From assembly GCA_029204225.1 (NCBI GenBank), contig CM055093.1:23293912-23357911 (forward strand): a stretch of DNA of 64,000 bases, in the 5' to 3' direction. The translations under genes were made by a program, and so were the position numbers. Positions 35,320-44,922 of the stretch are shown here, piece after piece (the first letter of the stretch is position 1; every line of letters starts with the position of its first letter). This stretch comes from Diphasiastrum complanatum (Eukaryota; Streptophyta; Lycopodiopsida; Lycopodiales; Lycopodiaceae). Below the pieces are notes generated by a model, which did no database searches, was not told where the DNA came from, and saw nothing but the letters and a program-made list of their open reading frames with translations.

Positions 35320-35690
35320 CATTATATTCCCAGGCCTCTCGTCTTTTATGCACATACGACATGACTATGTCAGAGGGACTCATCAGCACATTATAGGTTG
35401 AGCATACTTACAGAGGGCATGGTAGGGATCCCTCATGGTCAAGTTTGACTTCTATCGTTCCCATTTCCTAGAGTTGGATGTTATTGGTGCACGTATATCA
35501 CCTCAGTCCCTAGATAGTGGTCTTTCATATTGCCTCCGGTTTAAATTGGGACAGTTATAAGTTTCCTCACGTTAGTTATATGTGGAGACAAGACGTTTTC
35601 AGAGCATTAAACGTGAGAGTAGGATTTGCCAATTATGTACATTAGGTGAGGTGGAGATTGAGGAGCATTTTATATTTAAACTGGATCAAA
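35320..35690 (+). mobile_element. LINE C-terminal fragment, plus strand
   Basis: The plus strand reads HFLELDVIGARISPQSLDSG, LRFKLGQL, VETRRFQSIKRESRICQLC and EVEIEEHFIFK, the cysteine/histidine tail seen at the end of many plant LINE-type polymerases. It is homologous to the minus-strand piece at 39545-38880. It is cut at 35690 by the G1 element. Confidence 0.55.
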
Positions 35691-36321
35691 CAATAGCAAG
35701 CCCTGGTGCATCAACAACTAGAGCGGCATCTGATGTAGAGGAATCAACAAGTGCAACAAGAGCACGATCCTGATCCGCAAGTGATGGTGTATGATAAAAG
35801 ACATCAATAGGTTCCCATGCGGCCTCCTCAACAGGACGACCATCCAACTGGACCAAAAATTGAATCTGCTGGCAGCATCGACTATGGTGAAGGCGAACCT
35901 GGTGAATGGCAGCTGGTAAGAAAGGGAACAGCTCAGGATCAACATCATGGCGACGAAGGGAACATCTCGGCCGCGTCATCTGAAACCAAGCAATATGGAA
36001 CAACCAGGAATGCCAAGGAACCAGAAGAAGATCAAGCAGCAACCAGGAATGCCAAGGTATCCGTAATGCCCAAGATAGTAGAGGATCAACCCAAAAGATA
36101 GGGACATCATACCAAGGTATCCAAAAAGCCCGAGAAGGTAGAACTGCATCAGCAACGGGAAGCCAATAAGGAAACTGGAAAAGAGATGGACACTCATCAC
36201 GAATAGCCGCATCATACACGTAACCATCAACCATATGTGCAAACTCAGTGATATAGGTGCCCCAAGAAAAGATAGCAGCTAAGCAGGATGACATGCACGC
36301 TGTAATAGCATGGAAAAGCAA
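35686..36321 (-). pseudogene. G1 frame ending in a chromodomain-like segment
   Basis: A 211-codon open frame. Its last third reads QIQFLVQLDGRPVEEAAWEP then IDVFYHTPSLADQDR, which fits the chromodomain at the end of chromoviral gypsy integrases (FLVQW-K-...EEATWE...F...F.LEDK). The first half is rich in Trp/Pro repeats (IPWHSWLLLD, VPWHSWLF) that arise from short direct repeats in the DNA (aaccaggaatgccaagg at about 36000 and 36040; ccaaggtatcc several times). That part does not look like integrase. Confidence 0.5.
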
Positions 36322-36354
36322 GCGATATGCTAGGAAACATGTTTCATAAAGAGA

Positions 36355-37335
36355 TCATCCTGACAAAGGATAGCTAAAATGGAGAAATGTGCACCCAAAA
36401 GCCCAAGGTATCCATAAGGCCCATGAATGAGAAGTAACAATGGCACACGGTACCTTCAAGGCCCCTATCACGAGAAGAGCAACATGCCAAAAGCTCCAGA
36501 AGGTCCAAGAAATCAATGCATCATCTAAAAAAACATGATGCATAAAAACAATAGCAACAAATCTAGAAATAGTAGAGGCCTCAACTGAAAAACTGCAGCC
36601 GATAAACTCATCCAGAAAGACCTCATATGGACATACCAATCCATCATAGGATACACCAAAAATGGATGGAGAATCGGATGACCCATCGGAACTGGCCGCA
36701 AGTGTAATCCCAAAGTACACACCAGGCGCACAAGTGAGGAATAGAAGAAATGCATTGGAACGAGGAACAGGATCCCCAACATCAGTAACAAGCATCGGAT
36801 CAATATCCACGTGTAACTGGGGATGAGTATCAAAGCACATATGAGCAATACTGAAGTATATGGCCGCAACATCCCCAAAAACTATCCAAGAGAGGAGAAG
36901 GAACTCTCTCAAGGTACTCTGATGGTCTCGGAAAACCAGAACAAAGTGGCAACTCAGCATCGGAGACCAAGCGATATGGAGCAACCTGAAATGACGGGGA
37001 ATCTGAAGATCACCTGGACAAACAATACCTGGAAAGGAGGCAATAACCCAAGCCATCAGGATATGCCAAGCCTGACAATGAGCAACAATCCAAGGAACAG
37101 ATAGAGAGCCACATGCATAGTCATAGAGATATCCACACCATAGGCGATCAGTAATATGGAAAAACCAGCACCAATCAACAGGTCCAAATGGAAACCAAAG
37201 AAATAAGATCGGTGGCCGGTAGATCTGTGAAAAAATAAGAAAGCTCCATAAACTGATATGTATAAAAAGCAAGGTCACTGGTCTGAGTGAGACTACGGAA
37301 TGTATCACATTGGTGGTTGAGCCACTGAGGATCAA
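36355..37335 (-). other. Unrecognised 326-codon open frame in G1
   Basis: Long open frame, very rich in aromatic and hydrophobic residues, with no motif I know. It begins inside the gag region in another frame and ends with WALWIPWAFGC, echoing the Trp/Pro repeats of the neighbouring frame. It occupies the place where protease, reverse transcriptase and integrase should be. It may be non-coding filler that happens to be open. Confidence 0.3.
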
Positions 37336-37800
37336 TCATAGCATGACGGAGGTCACGGCGAAAGGTATGCCATATATGGAGCCCTTCCCGATCAGGATCA
37401 GTTCGATAAACTTGCCACCACGTGGCGGCGCGTCCATCCAAGTGTAAAGTAGCCAATTGGATCTTTTGAGGATCAGTATTAGGGTAGATCTGAAAATATG
37501 TGTCAAGCTTAGCAAACCAATTCTTTAATAAGTTTCCGTCAGAGGAACCGGAATAGATAGCAAGCTGTCCCCTATCACGAAAGTCTCGAGCAAAGTGTGG
37601 CTCAAGAATTGGGAGATGTGGAAAGAAACCAGGAGGTGGGTTAGGTGGAATGAACGGTCCACCACTAGGCTAACTAACAGAAGAAGATGGAAATCCAAAT
37701 GGAGGAGGAGTCCCAAATGAAGGAAAGACAGGAGCTTTTCCAGGACCATGAGGCTGTAAAGAATCAATATGTGACTGCATAGTAGCAAAGCCGATCATAA
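37190..37800 (-). pseudogene. G1 gag
   Basis: Minus strand: MIGFATMQSHIDSLQPHG..., a proline-rich linker, an in-frame stop, then PHFARDFRDRGQLAIYSGSS, WFAKLDTYFQIYP and LATLHLDGRAATWWQVYRTD, the Retrotrans_gag core, to about 37190. One stop near 37670 breaks the frame. Confidence 0.7.
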
Positions 37801-37819
37801 CAACATGATGGAAAAACAG

Positions 37820-38270
37820 GTAAAAATGGTGATGAAGTAGGGTGTTGGACAACCTCCAAACAATCAGCAAAATGGACAGCAAATTGGTGGAGAAATCCAT
37901 CGAAGATGGCAAGCTAGTAGGGCGCTGGGCAGTAGCTACCAAAATCCGCACATAACCTGAAAAAAAATGGAGAAAACCACTGAAAATGGTGATGAAGTAG
38001 GGCGCTAGACAGCCTCCAATCAAGCCACGAAATGGGCAGCAAATCGATGGAGAAAATCGACGAAAGTGACAAGGTAGTAGGGCGCTGGCCAGCCTCTACC
38101 AAATCTAGAAAAATGATGGAAATTTGATGATAAAATCGACGAAAGTGATGGGTTAGTAGGGCGCTAGATAGCCTCTACTAAATCTGAAAAACGATGGAAA
38201 TCTGATGAAAAAATCGACAAAAGTGATGGGTTAGTAGGGCGCTAGACAGCCTTTACTAAATCTGAAAAAG
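37820..38270. repeat. Six-copy ~80-bp tandem repeat in the G1 leader
   Basis: The word agtagggcgct (agtagggtgtt in the first copy) occurs at 37836, 37916, 37996, 38076, 38155 and 38233, so the period is 78-80 bp. Units share gatggaaa.ctgatgaaaaaatcga and gacagcctc.accaaatc. The array lies between the primer-binding site and gag. Confidence 0.92.
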
Positions 38271-38281
38271 TAGTGCACAGG

Positions 38282-38298
38282 AAAGTACTTTGATACCA
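38282..38298 (-). other. Primer-binding site of G1
   Basis: Reverse complement TGGTATCAAAGTACTTT fits a tRNA-Met-type primer-binding site directly after the 5' LTR. Confidence 0.7.
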
Positions 38299-38879
38299 AG
38301 TTACGAATGGAGCCACAACTGATCTAGAGCTAAGCTATGAAAGCATCACATAAGTAAGACTTAAGCTATGAAAGCAGCACATAAGCAAGACTTAGCCCTA
38401 GAAAGCAGGAAAGAGAGAGATTAAGGAGACTAAAGAGAGAGATCAATATCATCAGCTGAATAACAAATGACACAGTTTCCCTACTTATAGCCAAGAGGAA
38501 GCCCTAAAAGGAAGCTTTCGGTGGCTAGGGCCCAACTGGGAGGGATCTCCAAGAAGGCCCCCACTCTCCAGCCATATGTCCAAATGGCCTAATAATGAAT
38601 AATAAGGCCAAAGGCCAACCATATAGTCTAAGTGTCACTAATGAATAAAAAGGGCCCAAGGCCTGCTTATGCATAAAGTAAAGTAAATGTAAATGGACGC
38701 GACGAATGTAATGAGCCAAGTCCATAATTGAGGTTGAGAGCTAAGATGACTTTGTTGAGCTATTTGACATAGATCTCAACGTAGTAGGAACATCTCTCAT
38801 ATCATAATGCAACACAGCAAGAGTCCTCATATGCTATGAGCGATCGAAGTGTGGTGGTGTGTGATGAAATAAGCATTAG

Positions 38880-39544
38880 TATCTCCCTTGAATCCCATAG
38901 TACACATGGCACCGGAAGATAAAATGCTCCTCAAACTCTACCTCATCCAAAGAGCATAACTAGTAGATCCGCTTATCTCTCGGAATACTATGGAACCTTT
39001 CGGTCTCAATAGCCAACTGATGTGATGATACGTGGAGCTGGTCCAATGTGAATCTGAGGTTGTGTGATAATCTTAAGACCAAATATCGTGGCAAAACTGG
39101 GAACCCTGCTATGTCTAGCTCAATGAAATGAGTCTGATAATAGTTGGGATTAACCCCTAGCTGTCGTCTCCATGTCCGATCAAGATATGCCCTATATAAA
39201 AAGCCCTGATATACCTGTGAGTACCCGAAAGAATAGCTGTAATGGAGATACCAAATGACTCAAGGAGGCGGGATGCTTGAGAGAACCATGACAACCTATA
39301 ACCCTGATTATGTAGAGAATGTGAGGAAGCAAGTGCTATCTTTTTATATCTCCCCTCTGCATTTGGAAGCACCTAAACTCTTTGAGTATATGTGATAAGC
39401 TAGAAAGTTGCATCTATCTGTATAGTTGAAACAACAAACTTGGCAAGAAGGATGTTGTGTGGAACAGAGGGCTTCGCCCGAAGCATACGAGCTAACATGG
39501 TAGTTTGTAATCTCGAAATATTGGCCCAATGTGAGTAGGAAAGG
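38880..39544 (-). mobile_element. LINE C-terminal fragment, minus strand
   Basis: Minus strand: FSQASRLLESFGISITAIL, THFIELDIAGFPVLPRYLV, HVSSHQLAIETERFHSI and EVEFEEHFIFRCHVYYGIQG, with one stop just before the first cysteine motif. Homologous to the plus-strand fragment at 35320-35690. It is cut at 39545 by the LTR of G2. Confidence 0.55.
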
Positions 39545-39967
39545 TATTAGGATCAATGGACAAAGACCACACACAATGGTAGGATGACTCTGGATCTCCA
39601 CCCACTATCCTGTACCTGGCTCTACACCCATAGGCCACCATATAGATTGGAGGACTAGCGCTTGACCTCCAGGAGATCATGCACACCTTTCACATGCACA
39701 ATTACCACTGTGCATGTGGATGACTCTCACATGCCTATTGTGCATGTGGCCACATAGGTCCTACCTAACTTTAGGGACCCGGACCCACCCTTAGTTACTA
39801 AGGGTGCCCTCCACTTAGTGGCACTCCCTATGGATATAGACCAAGCACTCTAGATCCTAGTACCTAAGGGTTATTATCCCGAACTACTGGGTTGAGTGTC
39901 ACCCCGCCGGGACTCCTTAGGGACTAACGAGTCACATGAACCCTTGTGTTTGCCAATGGCCATAACA
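39545..39967 (-). mobile_element. 3' LTR of G2
   Basis: Starts TGTTATGGCC right after a purine tract (agggggaggag). Its last 116 bp repeat at 45726-45841, where they lie next to the primer-binding site. Length about 423 bp. Confidence 0.8.
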
Positions 39968-39977
39968 ACTCCTCCCC

Positions 39978-41300
39978 CTAAAAGGAGCTTTCGTCCTCGA
40001 AATCGAAATCTTCAAGAATGAAATCAGGATACCTCTTGCGAAGCTTGCTTACAGACTCCCAAGTTGACTCTTTTTGGGACTCATCTTTCCACTTGACTAA
40101 AACTTCTCGAAAGACCGCATGGTGAGTCTTGCAGTTTCAGATATTCAAAATTTCCTCTGGTTCGTGTGGCAAGGAATTAGGTTCCTCAAAGTCTATTAGG
40201 GTTTGTTCTTTGACAATATTGTCTCCTTCTCGCATCACCCGCTTCAGTCGATTGACATGAAAGACCGGATGTACTTTTGCGGATCCTGGCAAAGCCAGCT
40301 GGTAGGTAGAACTTCCAATTCTCTTGAGTATTGTGAATGGACCACAATACCTCGGGGACAACTTAGGACACTTGCCTGTGCTTAGAGTGGTAGAGTCTTC
40401 AGGAACTTTCAAAAACACCCGTCACCTTCTTGGAAGGTTACATCCCTGCGAGTTTTATTCGCATAATGCTTAGCTCGCGCTCGCGCTCGCGCTCGCTTCA
40501 CATTAGCTTTAGCTATCTTGATCATGGTTTCCATATCCTCAAGAAACTCTCTAACACTTTGTACTTTCTCTTTCCTAAGCCCTACGGCCATGGGGGCTCT
40601 AAGTTGAAATCCATACATTAACATGAATGGGCTGTACCCTATAGTGGAGTGTTTAGTACTGTTATTAGCAAACTCCAATAGTGAAAGATACTCTTCCCAA
40701 TTGGTTTGCTTCTTACTAACATATGCTCGCAGCATATCCTCTAGAACCTAATTGACCCTTTCCGTCTGACCATCCGTTTTGGGAACTTAAGTTTCTAACT
40801 TGTTAAACAGCGCCCTCCAAAAGTTACCTGTAAATTTTGGATCCCAATCACTGACTATATTGGCGGGAAGTCCATATAGCTTATAAATATTTTCTACAAA
40901 AGCCTGGCAACTTCTGGAGCTGTAACAGTTTTCTTGGTTGGGACAAACCGCACCATCTTGTTCAATCGGTCTACAACTACCCAGATCGAGTCATGGCCTT
41001 TACTCGTTCTTGGTAACCCCACTCTAAAATCCATGTTGATACTCTCCCATCTACCACTGGGTATCTCTAGTGGCTGGAGGAGCCCGCCTACCTTCAGACG
41101 TTCAGCCTTTATGGCTTGGCATGTGGTGCACCTTTGCACATACTCCTATACGTCGTTTTGCATACCGGCCAATAAAACTTATTCTTTGCAAGAGCATAAG
41201 TCCTCTTTATCCCGTGATGCCTTGCACTGGCACTGTCGTGACTTTCCTCAAGAATTTGGCGCCTGAAGTCACCGTCCTTGGGTACACATACTCTTCCTTT
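39978..41300 (-). pseudogene. G2 integrase with C-terminal chromodomain
   Basis: Minus strand: zinc-binding part GRVCVPKDGDFRRQILEESH ... RHHGIKRTYALAKNKFYWP ... CTTCQAIKAERLK; core with WESINMDFRVGLPRTSKG and DSIWVVVDRLNKM; NWEEYLSLLEFANNSTKHS; C-terminal LSPRYCGPFTILKRIGSSTY and VHPVFHVNRLKRV; and chromodomain EVLVKWKDESQKESTWESV ... RKRYPDFILEDFDFEDESSF. Several stops and frameshifts. The arginine/alanine repeat RARARARA at about 40485 comes from a gcgctc simple repeat. Confidence 0.88.
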
Positions 41301-41356
41301 GAACCCAGGACCTCCCTCATACCGGATGGGATGCTCTACCACTGAGCTATCCGCCC
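41298..41356 (-). other. tRNA-like 5' half at the gag/integrase deletion junction
   Basis: The minus strand reads GGGCGGA (acceptor-like), TA, GCTCAGTGGTAGAGC (D-arm, A-box-like), an imperfect anticodon-like arm, and CCTGGGTTCAAA (T-loop, B-box-like). It then runs straight into integrase coding sequence, so the 3' acceptor strand is absent. It is a fragment, not a working tRNA gene; it may come from a tRNA or a SINE head. Confidence 0.6.
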
Positions 41357-41372
41357 TATTTGATAGTTCTCT

Positions 41373-42388
41373 CTAGAATGTGGATTGATATTCCAACAAA
41401 TTAGATGTCGGAATTTTCCGCTTCTCTCCATGCTTGGAGGACTCAGGTCGGGTGTCTTCTACAACTCTTTTACCTTTTGGGTGAACTATGTCATCATAAG
41501 TCTGAGCTATGGTGACAACAGTTTCTAATCTTTTAGGCTTCAAAGGCCGAAGATACTTTTGGTATTTGGCTTGCAAACCACGAATGAATCCCCTTACCTG
41601 ATTATAATCATATAAGTCAGACAATTTCATGGTAGCATCCCGATAACTCGCGATGTATTGGGTAAGAGGATGGTTTCCCATGCAACAGGTTTCCCAATCT
41701 TTCCAGTTTTTATTGGTTTCATTCTCAGGGAGAAAGTGTTTCTTGAATACATCTTGAAAACTATCCCAAGTCTTTGGTTCCGAACCACTTTCCCGCAGAC
41801 TTATCCACCACCTAAAGGCTTTTCCCGTCAGGGAAATGCTAGCCTCTAAATGTCGATCCTCATCGGGAGTCCCTTTTAATCGAAAAGCATCATCATGCTT
41901 AACGAGAAAGGCAACATCCGAATCTCGGTTACGGTCTTTTTCTTCTCCACCAAAGGTGGGAAGGCGCAAATCCTTAGGTACTACCTTATGGGGCGATGGT
42001 GGGACAGGAGGACTACTACCGTGGATAGCAGGATTCACTTGATACTGCGCTCAAACAACTTGTTTCAAAGCACTAAGACTTTGAACACTATCACGTACTA
42101 GTCTTTCAAGTCTGGAAAGCCTCTCATTAGTTTCTTGTTGAGTTTTGGCTTGTTCCTCAACAGACTCTTCTAATTTTTTAAGATGATCATATGTTTCTAC
42201 TACCCACTGCCTAAACTCAAAAAGATTTAATGATATTTCTTCATCCCCCCCCCCCCCCCCTCATTCATGTCCACATCCTGCATGTCGTCATGCATGGAGG
42301 GATCTTGAGAAGGTTCTTGAGTAGGCGGTAAAAGAGGAATTGACTGGCTCGGTTGTCCACGAGTTTCTACAAGAGGGTTTCTAGCCAT
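41373..42388 (-). pseudogene. G2 gag
   Basis: Minus strand: MARNPLVETRGQPSQSIPLL at 42388, an acidic stretch interrupted by a 16-C run (42245-42260, glycine-coding), a coiled-coil-like part (ETNERLSRLERLVRDSVQSL), a stop, then DLRLPTFGGEEKDRN, ISLTGKAFRWWISLRES, DSFQDVFKKHFLPEN and VRGFIRGLQAKYQKYLRPLK, the Retrotrans_gag core (221-codon open stretch 42038-41373). It ends just before the tRNA-like junction. The first codons overlap the reverse strand of the C1 LTR. Confidence 0.82.
42245..42260. repeat. 16-bp poly-C run
   Basis: Uninterrupted C tract within the gag of G2 (poly-G on the coding strand), prone to length change and frameshift. Confidence 0.95.
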
Positions 42389-42464
42389 CTCTTTCTTTCT
42401 TTTGAGAATGCTTTGTGTGATTGAATAGTTAAGATTATGGATCCTTAGGCTTCTATTTTCTACA

Positions 42465-42477
42465 TGGTATCAGAGCC
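42465..42477 (+). other. Primer-binding site of C1
   Basis: TGGTATCAGAGCC directly after the LTR end (...ttctaca). Confidence 0.85.
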
Positions 42478-43034
42478 TTTAGGTGATCATATTGCTTGCA
42501 GGAGGGCGCCCAATAGGAAGCTATCTTTTTCCCTTTTTGGTTGCAGAAAATCATTAAGATGCTGATTTTTGCAGGAGAAGAATCTGTTCATCTTCTTATA
42601 TTTTTTTTGCAGGAAATTGCAGGAAATTGAAGGGCACCTTAACCTATTTGAGAGCTAGCAGTAGGGTGCCCATGCTAAAACCAATTGCATGTGATCTTGA
42701 CTCAATTACATGCTGAAAATTTCAGATTTACTTCTTAAATGAAGATACATGTGTTTTGGACACATTTCTTGCTGAAATTTTCCTATTGGTGAGCTTGGAG
42801 TAGGGCGCTACCATCAGCTCTATATGCACATAGTGTGCACTCTTTTTAGCCACAGATTTTTGGTTTTAGTTTAGGCTTCATTTGAAGTCTACTTATTTAT
42901 GAGCATTCTATTTTTTGTGCAGAAATCAGCCACTTATTTCATTACTTGCTGAGCAAATTGCATGTGGAGTATTGCAATATATTGTGCTCATAATTTCAGC
43001 TTTGAGGTTGCTGCCCTTTGAGTAGATTTTGTCT

Positions 43035-44151
43035 TGGCCCAAAGAGATCTCTTATGATCATTGCTTCGGGAACATTACGTGGTGAATTGTTCCTTATGGA
43101 TACCTATGAGCGAAGAGCTTTATCATCGTTTTGTCTTGTTGCATCAAGTTCACATTATTTAAAATAGGCTGAATTATGGCATGCTAGGTTTGGACATCTC
43201 AACTTTGCTAGCTTGAAGATGTTGAAGAGATTCAATATGGTTGAAGACATTCCTAATATTGAGCATCTCGAAGGACATGTATGCGAAGGATGCATACTTG
43301 AAAAATTTCAAAGGCAAGCTTTTCCAATTGATGGAACTATTAGAGTTGATGGCAAATTTGATTTGGTTCATAGTGATGTATGTGGTCCAATGAGGACCGA
43401 ATCCATTGGAAGGTGTAAGTACTTTGTTACTTTTATTGATGACCTTTCAAGATTTACATGGATTTATCCTATGAAGACAAAATCTGAAGTTTTTCAACGC
43501 TTTAAGGATTTTCTAGCAATGATAGACAACCAATTTGGGCACTCTTTGAAGATCTTACGTACCGACCGAGGAGAGGAATATATAAAAAATACGTTCGGTA
43601 CTTATCTTCAAAGCAAAGGTATCCATCATCAAATGACAACCCCTTACACACCTCAATAAAATGGTGTTGCCGAAAGAAAAAATCGCACTATCATGGAGAT
43701 GGCTCAATGTATGTTCAAGGCAAAGGGCCTACCTCACAAGTTTTGGGCTGAAGTGGTTATAACGGCGGCTTACATTAGTAATCGGTGTTCTACTAAAGCC
43801 TTGAAGGTATTAACTTCTTATGAAGTCTGGTATGGTAAGAAGCCTACTGTTTCTCACTTACGCATCTTTGGTTGTATGACTTATGCTTTCATTCTCGATA
43901 AGCTAAGAACCAAACTTGATGATAAAGGAGTTAAATGCATATTTGTTGGCTATATTAGCGAAAGCAAGGGCTATAGGTTGTTTAATATGGATACTAATAA
44001 AATCATCTTGAGTCGTGATGTTCATTTTGATGAAAAGACCTCCTATGATGTTGCGCCCACTCATGTCATGAAAGGGGACTTCTCCCATGATGCATATCTT
44101 GAAATATTTGCAGATTTGGTTTGCCATCTAATCATGAAGACAAGGGACTAA
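43035..44151 (+). pseudogene. C1 copia integrase
   Basis: ELWHARFGHLNFASLKMLKR (pre-integrase), HVCEGC..., DLVHSDVCGPM, YFVTFIDDLSRFTWIYPMKT, LKILRTDRGEEYIKNTFGTY, HHQMTTPYTPQ, then a stop in place of Gln, then NGVAERKNRTIMEMAQCM and FWAEVVITAAYISNR, VSHLRIFGCMTYAF. The DDE residues are present except for the changed context at DRGEEY. About 1.1 kb, nearly the same as the C3 copy. Confidence 0.88.
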
Positions 44152-44299
44152 GGATGGTGCAGTAGAACCTGTTTTTTATGAGCAGGCCAGAGGAGTAAAA
44201 TGTTGGGAGGATGCGATGCAAGAGGAGTACAACTCACTCATGAAGAACCACACTTGGGTTCTTGTTGATTTTCCACATGGGGCTGGAATCTTCATCTCT

Positions 44300-44717
44300 T
44301 AATAACAATACATTGAGCAGATGTTGAAACAATTTTCTTTTTTCGAGTCACCGCAAGTTGATGCATATGATGGGTGCATTAGTGAAAAGTTTCATGCGAA
44401 ACCTTTTTAATTTGCAAAGGCTGAAAAATTCAAGCACTCTTTGGAACCTTTTTGTACTAATTGAGGAAGGAGTCAACATGTGTCAATTAGTACTTTTGTT
44501 CAAAGTGTTAAGAGTGAGCATTTGTTTGGAGAGAATTTTTCATCACTTGAAGAATCTTCTATGTCATTCCATGCTTCTTCGAGAGACAACTTTGATCATG
44601 CCATCGTTGATGCATCTTTTGATAGCGTGCCAAATTTTTATGATGAAGACGTTGGACAACAGGTTCAGTCATTTTCTTTTGGTCATTTACAGCCCATTTT
44701 ACATCATGTGCAGTCCA
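44300..44717 (+). other. Conserved 3' segment of family C (C1 copy)
   Basis: After the cut reverse transcriptase comes a stretch reading YDGCISEKFHAKPF, KHSLEPFCTN, SISTFVQSVKSEHLF and DVGQQVQSFSFGHLQPILHH, with stops. A homologous stretch lies at 47440-47740 in C2, and a shorter one at 52930-52700 in C3. It is not a copia domain I know. Confidence 0.6.
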
Positions 44718-44922
44718 TCATGAAGTTAGATAGTCATCTTGGACTATATATATGTGTGCATCCCATTTGTATGAGACACTTTTGTAAGCAATACTGACTA
44801 TTCTCCTTGGCTGTCCACGAGTTTCTACAAGAGGGTTTCTAGCCATCTCTTTCTTTCTTTTGAGAATGCTTTGTGTGATTGAATAGTTAAGATTCTGGAT
44901 CCTTAGGCTTCTATTTCCTACA

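Larger units (their letters stand above)
35690..38770 (-). mobile_element. Non-autonomous Ty3/gypsy element G1
   Basis: Minus strand, 5' to 3': 5' LTR (about 38770-38299) with a TATA-like box (ctataagtag near 38484), primer-binding site at 38298-38282, leader with ~80-bp tandem repeats, gag (37800-37190), an unrecognised 326-codon frame (37335-36355), and a frame ending in a chromodomain-like segment (36321-35686). Protease, reverse transcriptase, RNase H and integrase are not visible, and no left LTR was recognised. It lies between two oppositely oriented LINE tails. Confidence 0.6.
42353..44922 (+). mobile_element. Ty1/copia element C1 (family C), internally deleted, inserted in G2
   Basis: Plus strand: truncated 5' LTR (42353-42464), primer-binding site TGGTATCAGAGCC (42465), leader, pre-integrase and integrase (43035-44150), the very start of the reverse transcriptase (CWEDAMQEEYNSLMKNHTWV, about 44200-44260), a conserved 3' segment, and truncated 3' LTR (44718-44922). 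In C3 the leader runs into gag; in C1 the same leader (…ttttgtcttgg) joins directly to pre-integrase, so gag and protease are deleted. Both LTRs lack their 5' part compared with the 479-bp LTR of C3. Confidence 0.85.

Noticed and set aside
35817-36101. Plus-strand frame opposite the chromodomain-like region
   Set aside because: The minus strand gives a recognisable tail; the plus frame is repeat-driven.
37820-38270. Array of regularly spaced repeats considered as CRISPR
   Set aside because: The unit is ~80 bp with no repeat/spacer alternation, and it lies in a plant gypsy leader.
41298-41356. Complete tRNA gene
   Set aside because: The 3' half and acceptor pairing are missing, the anticodon arm is imperfect and the sequence continues into integrase codons.
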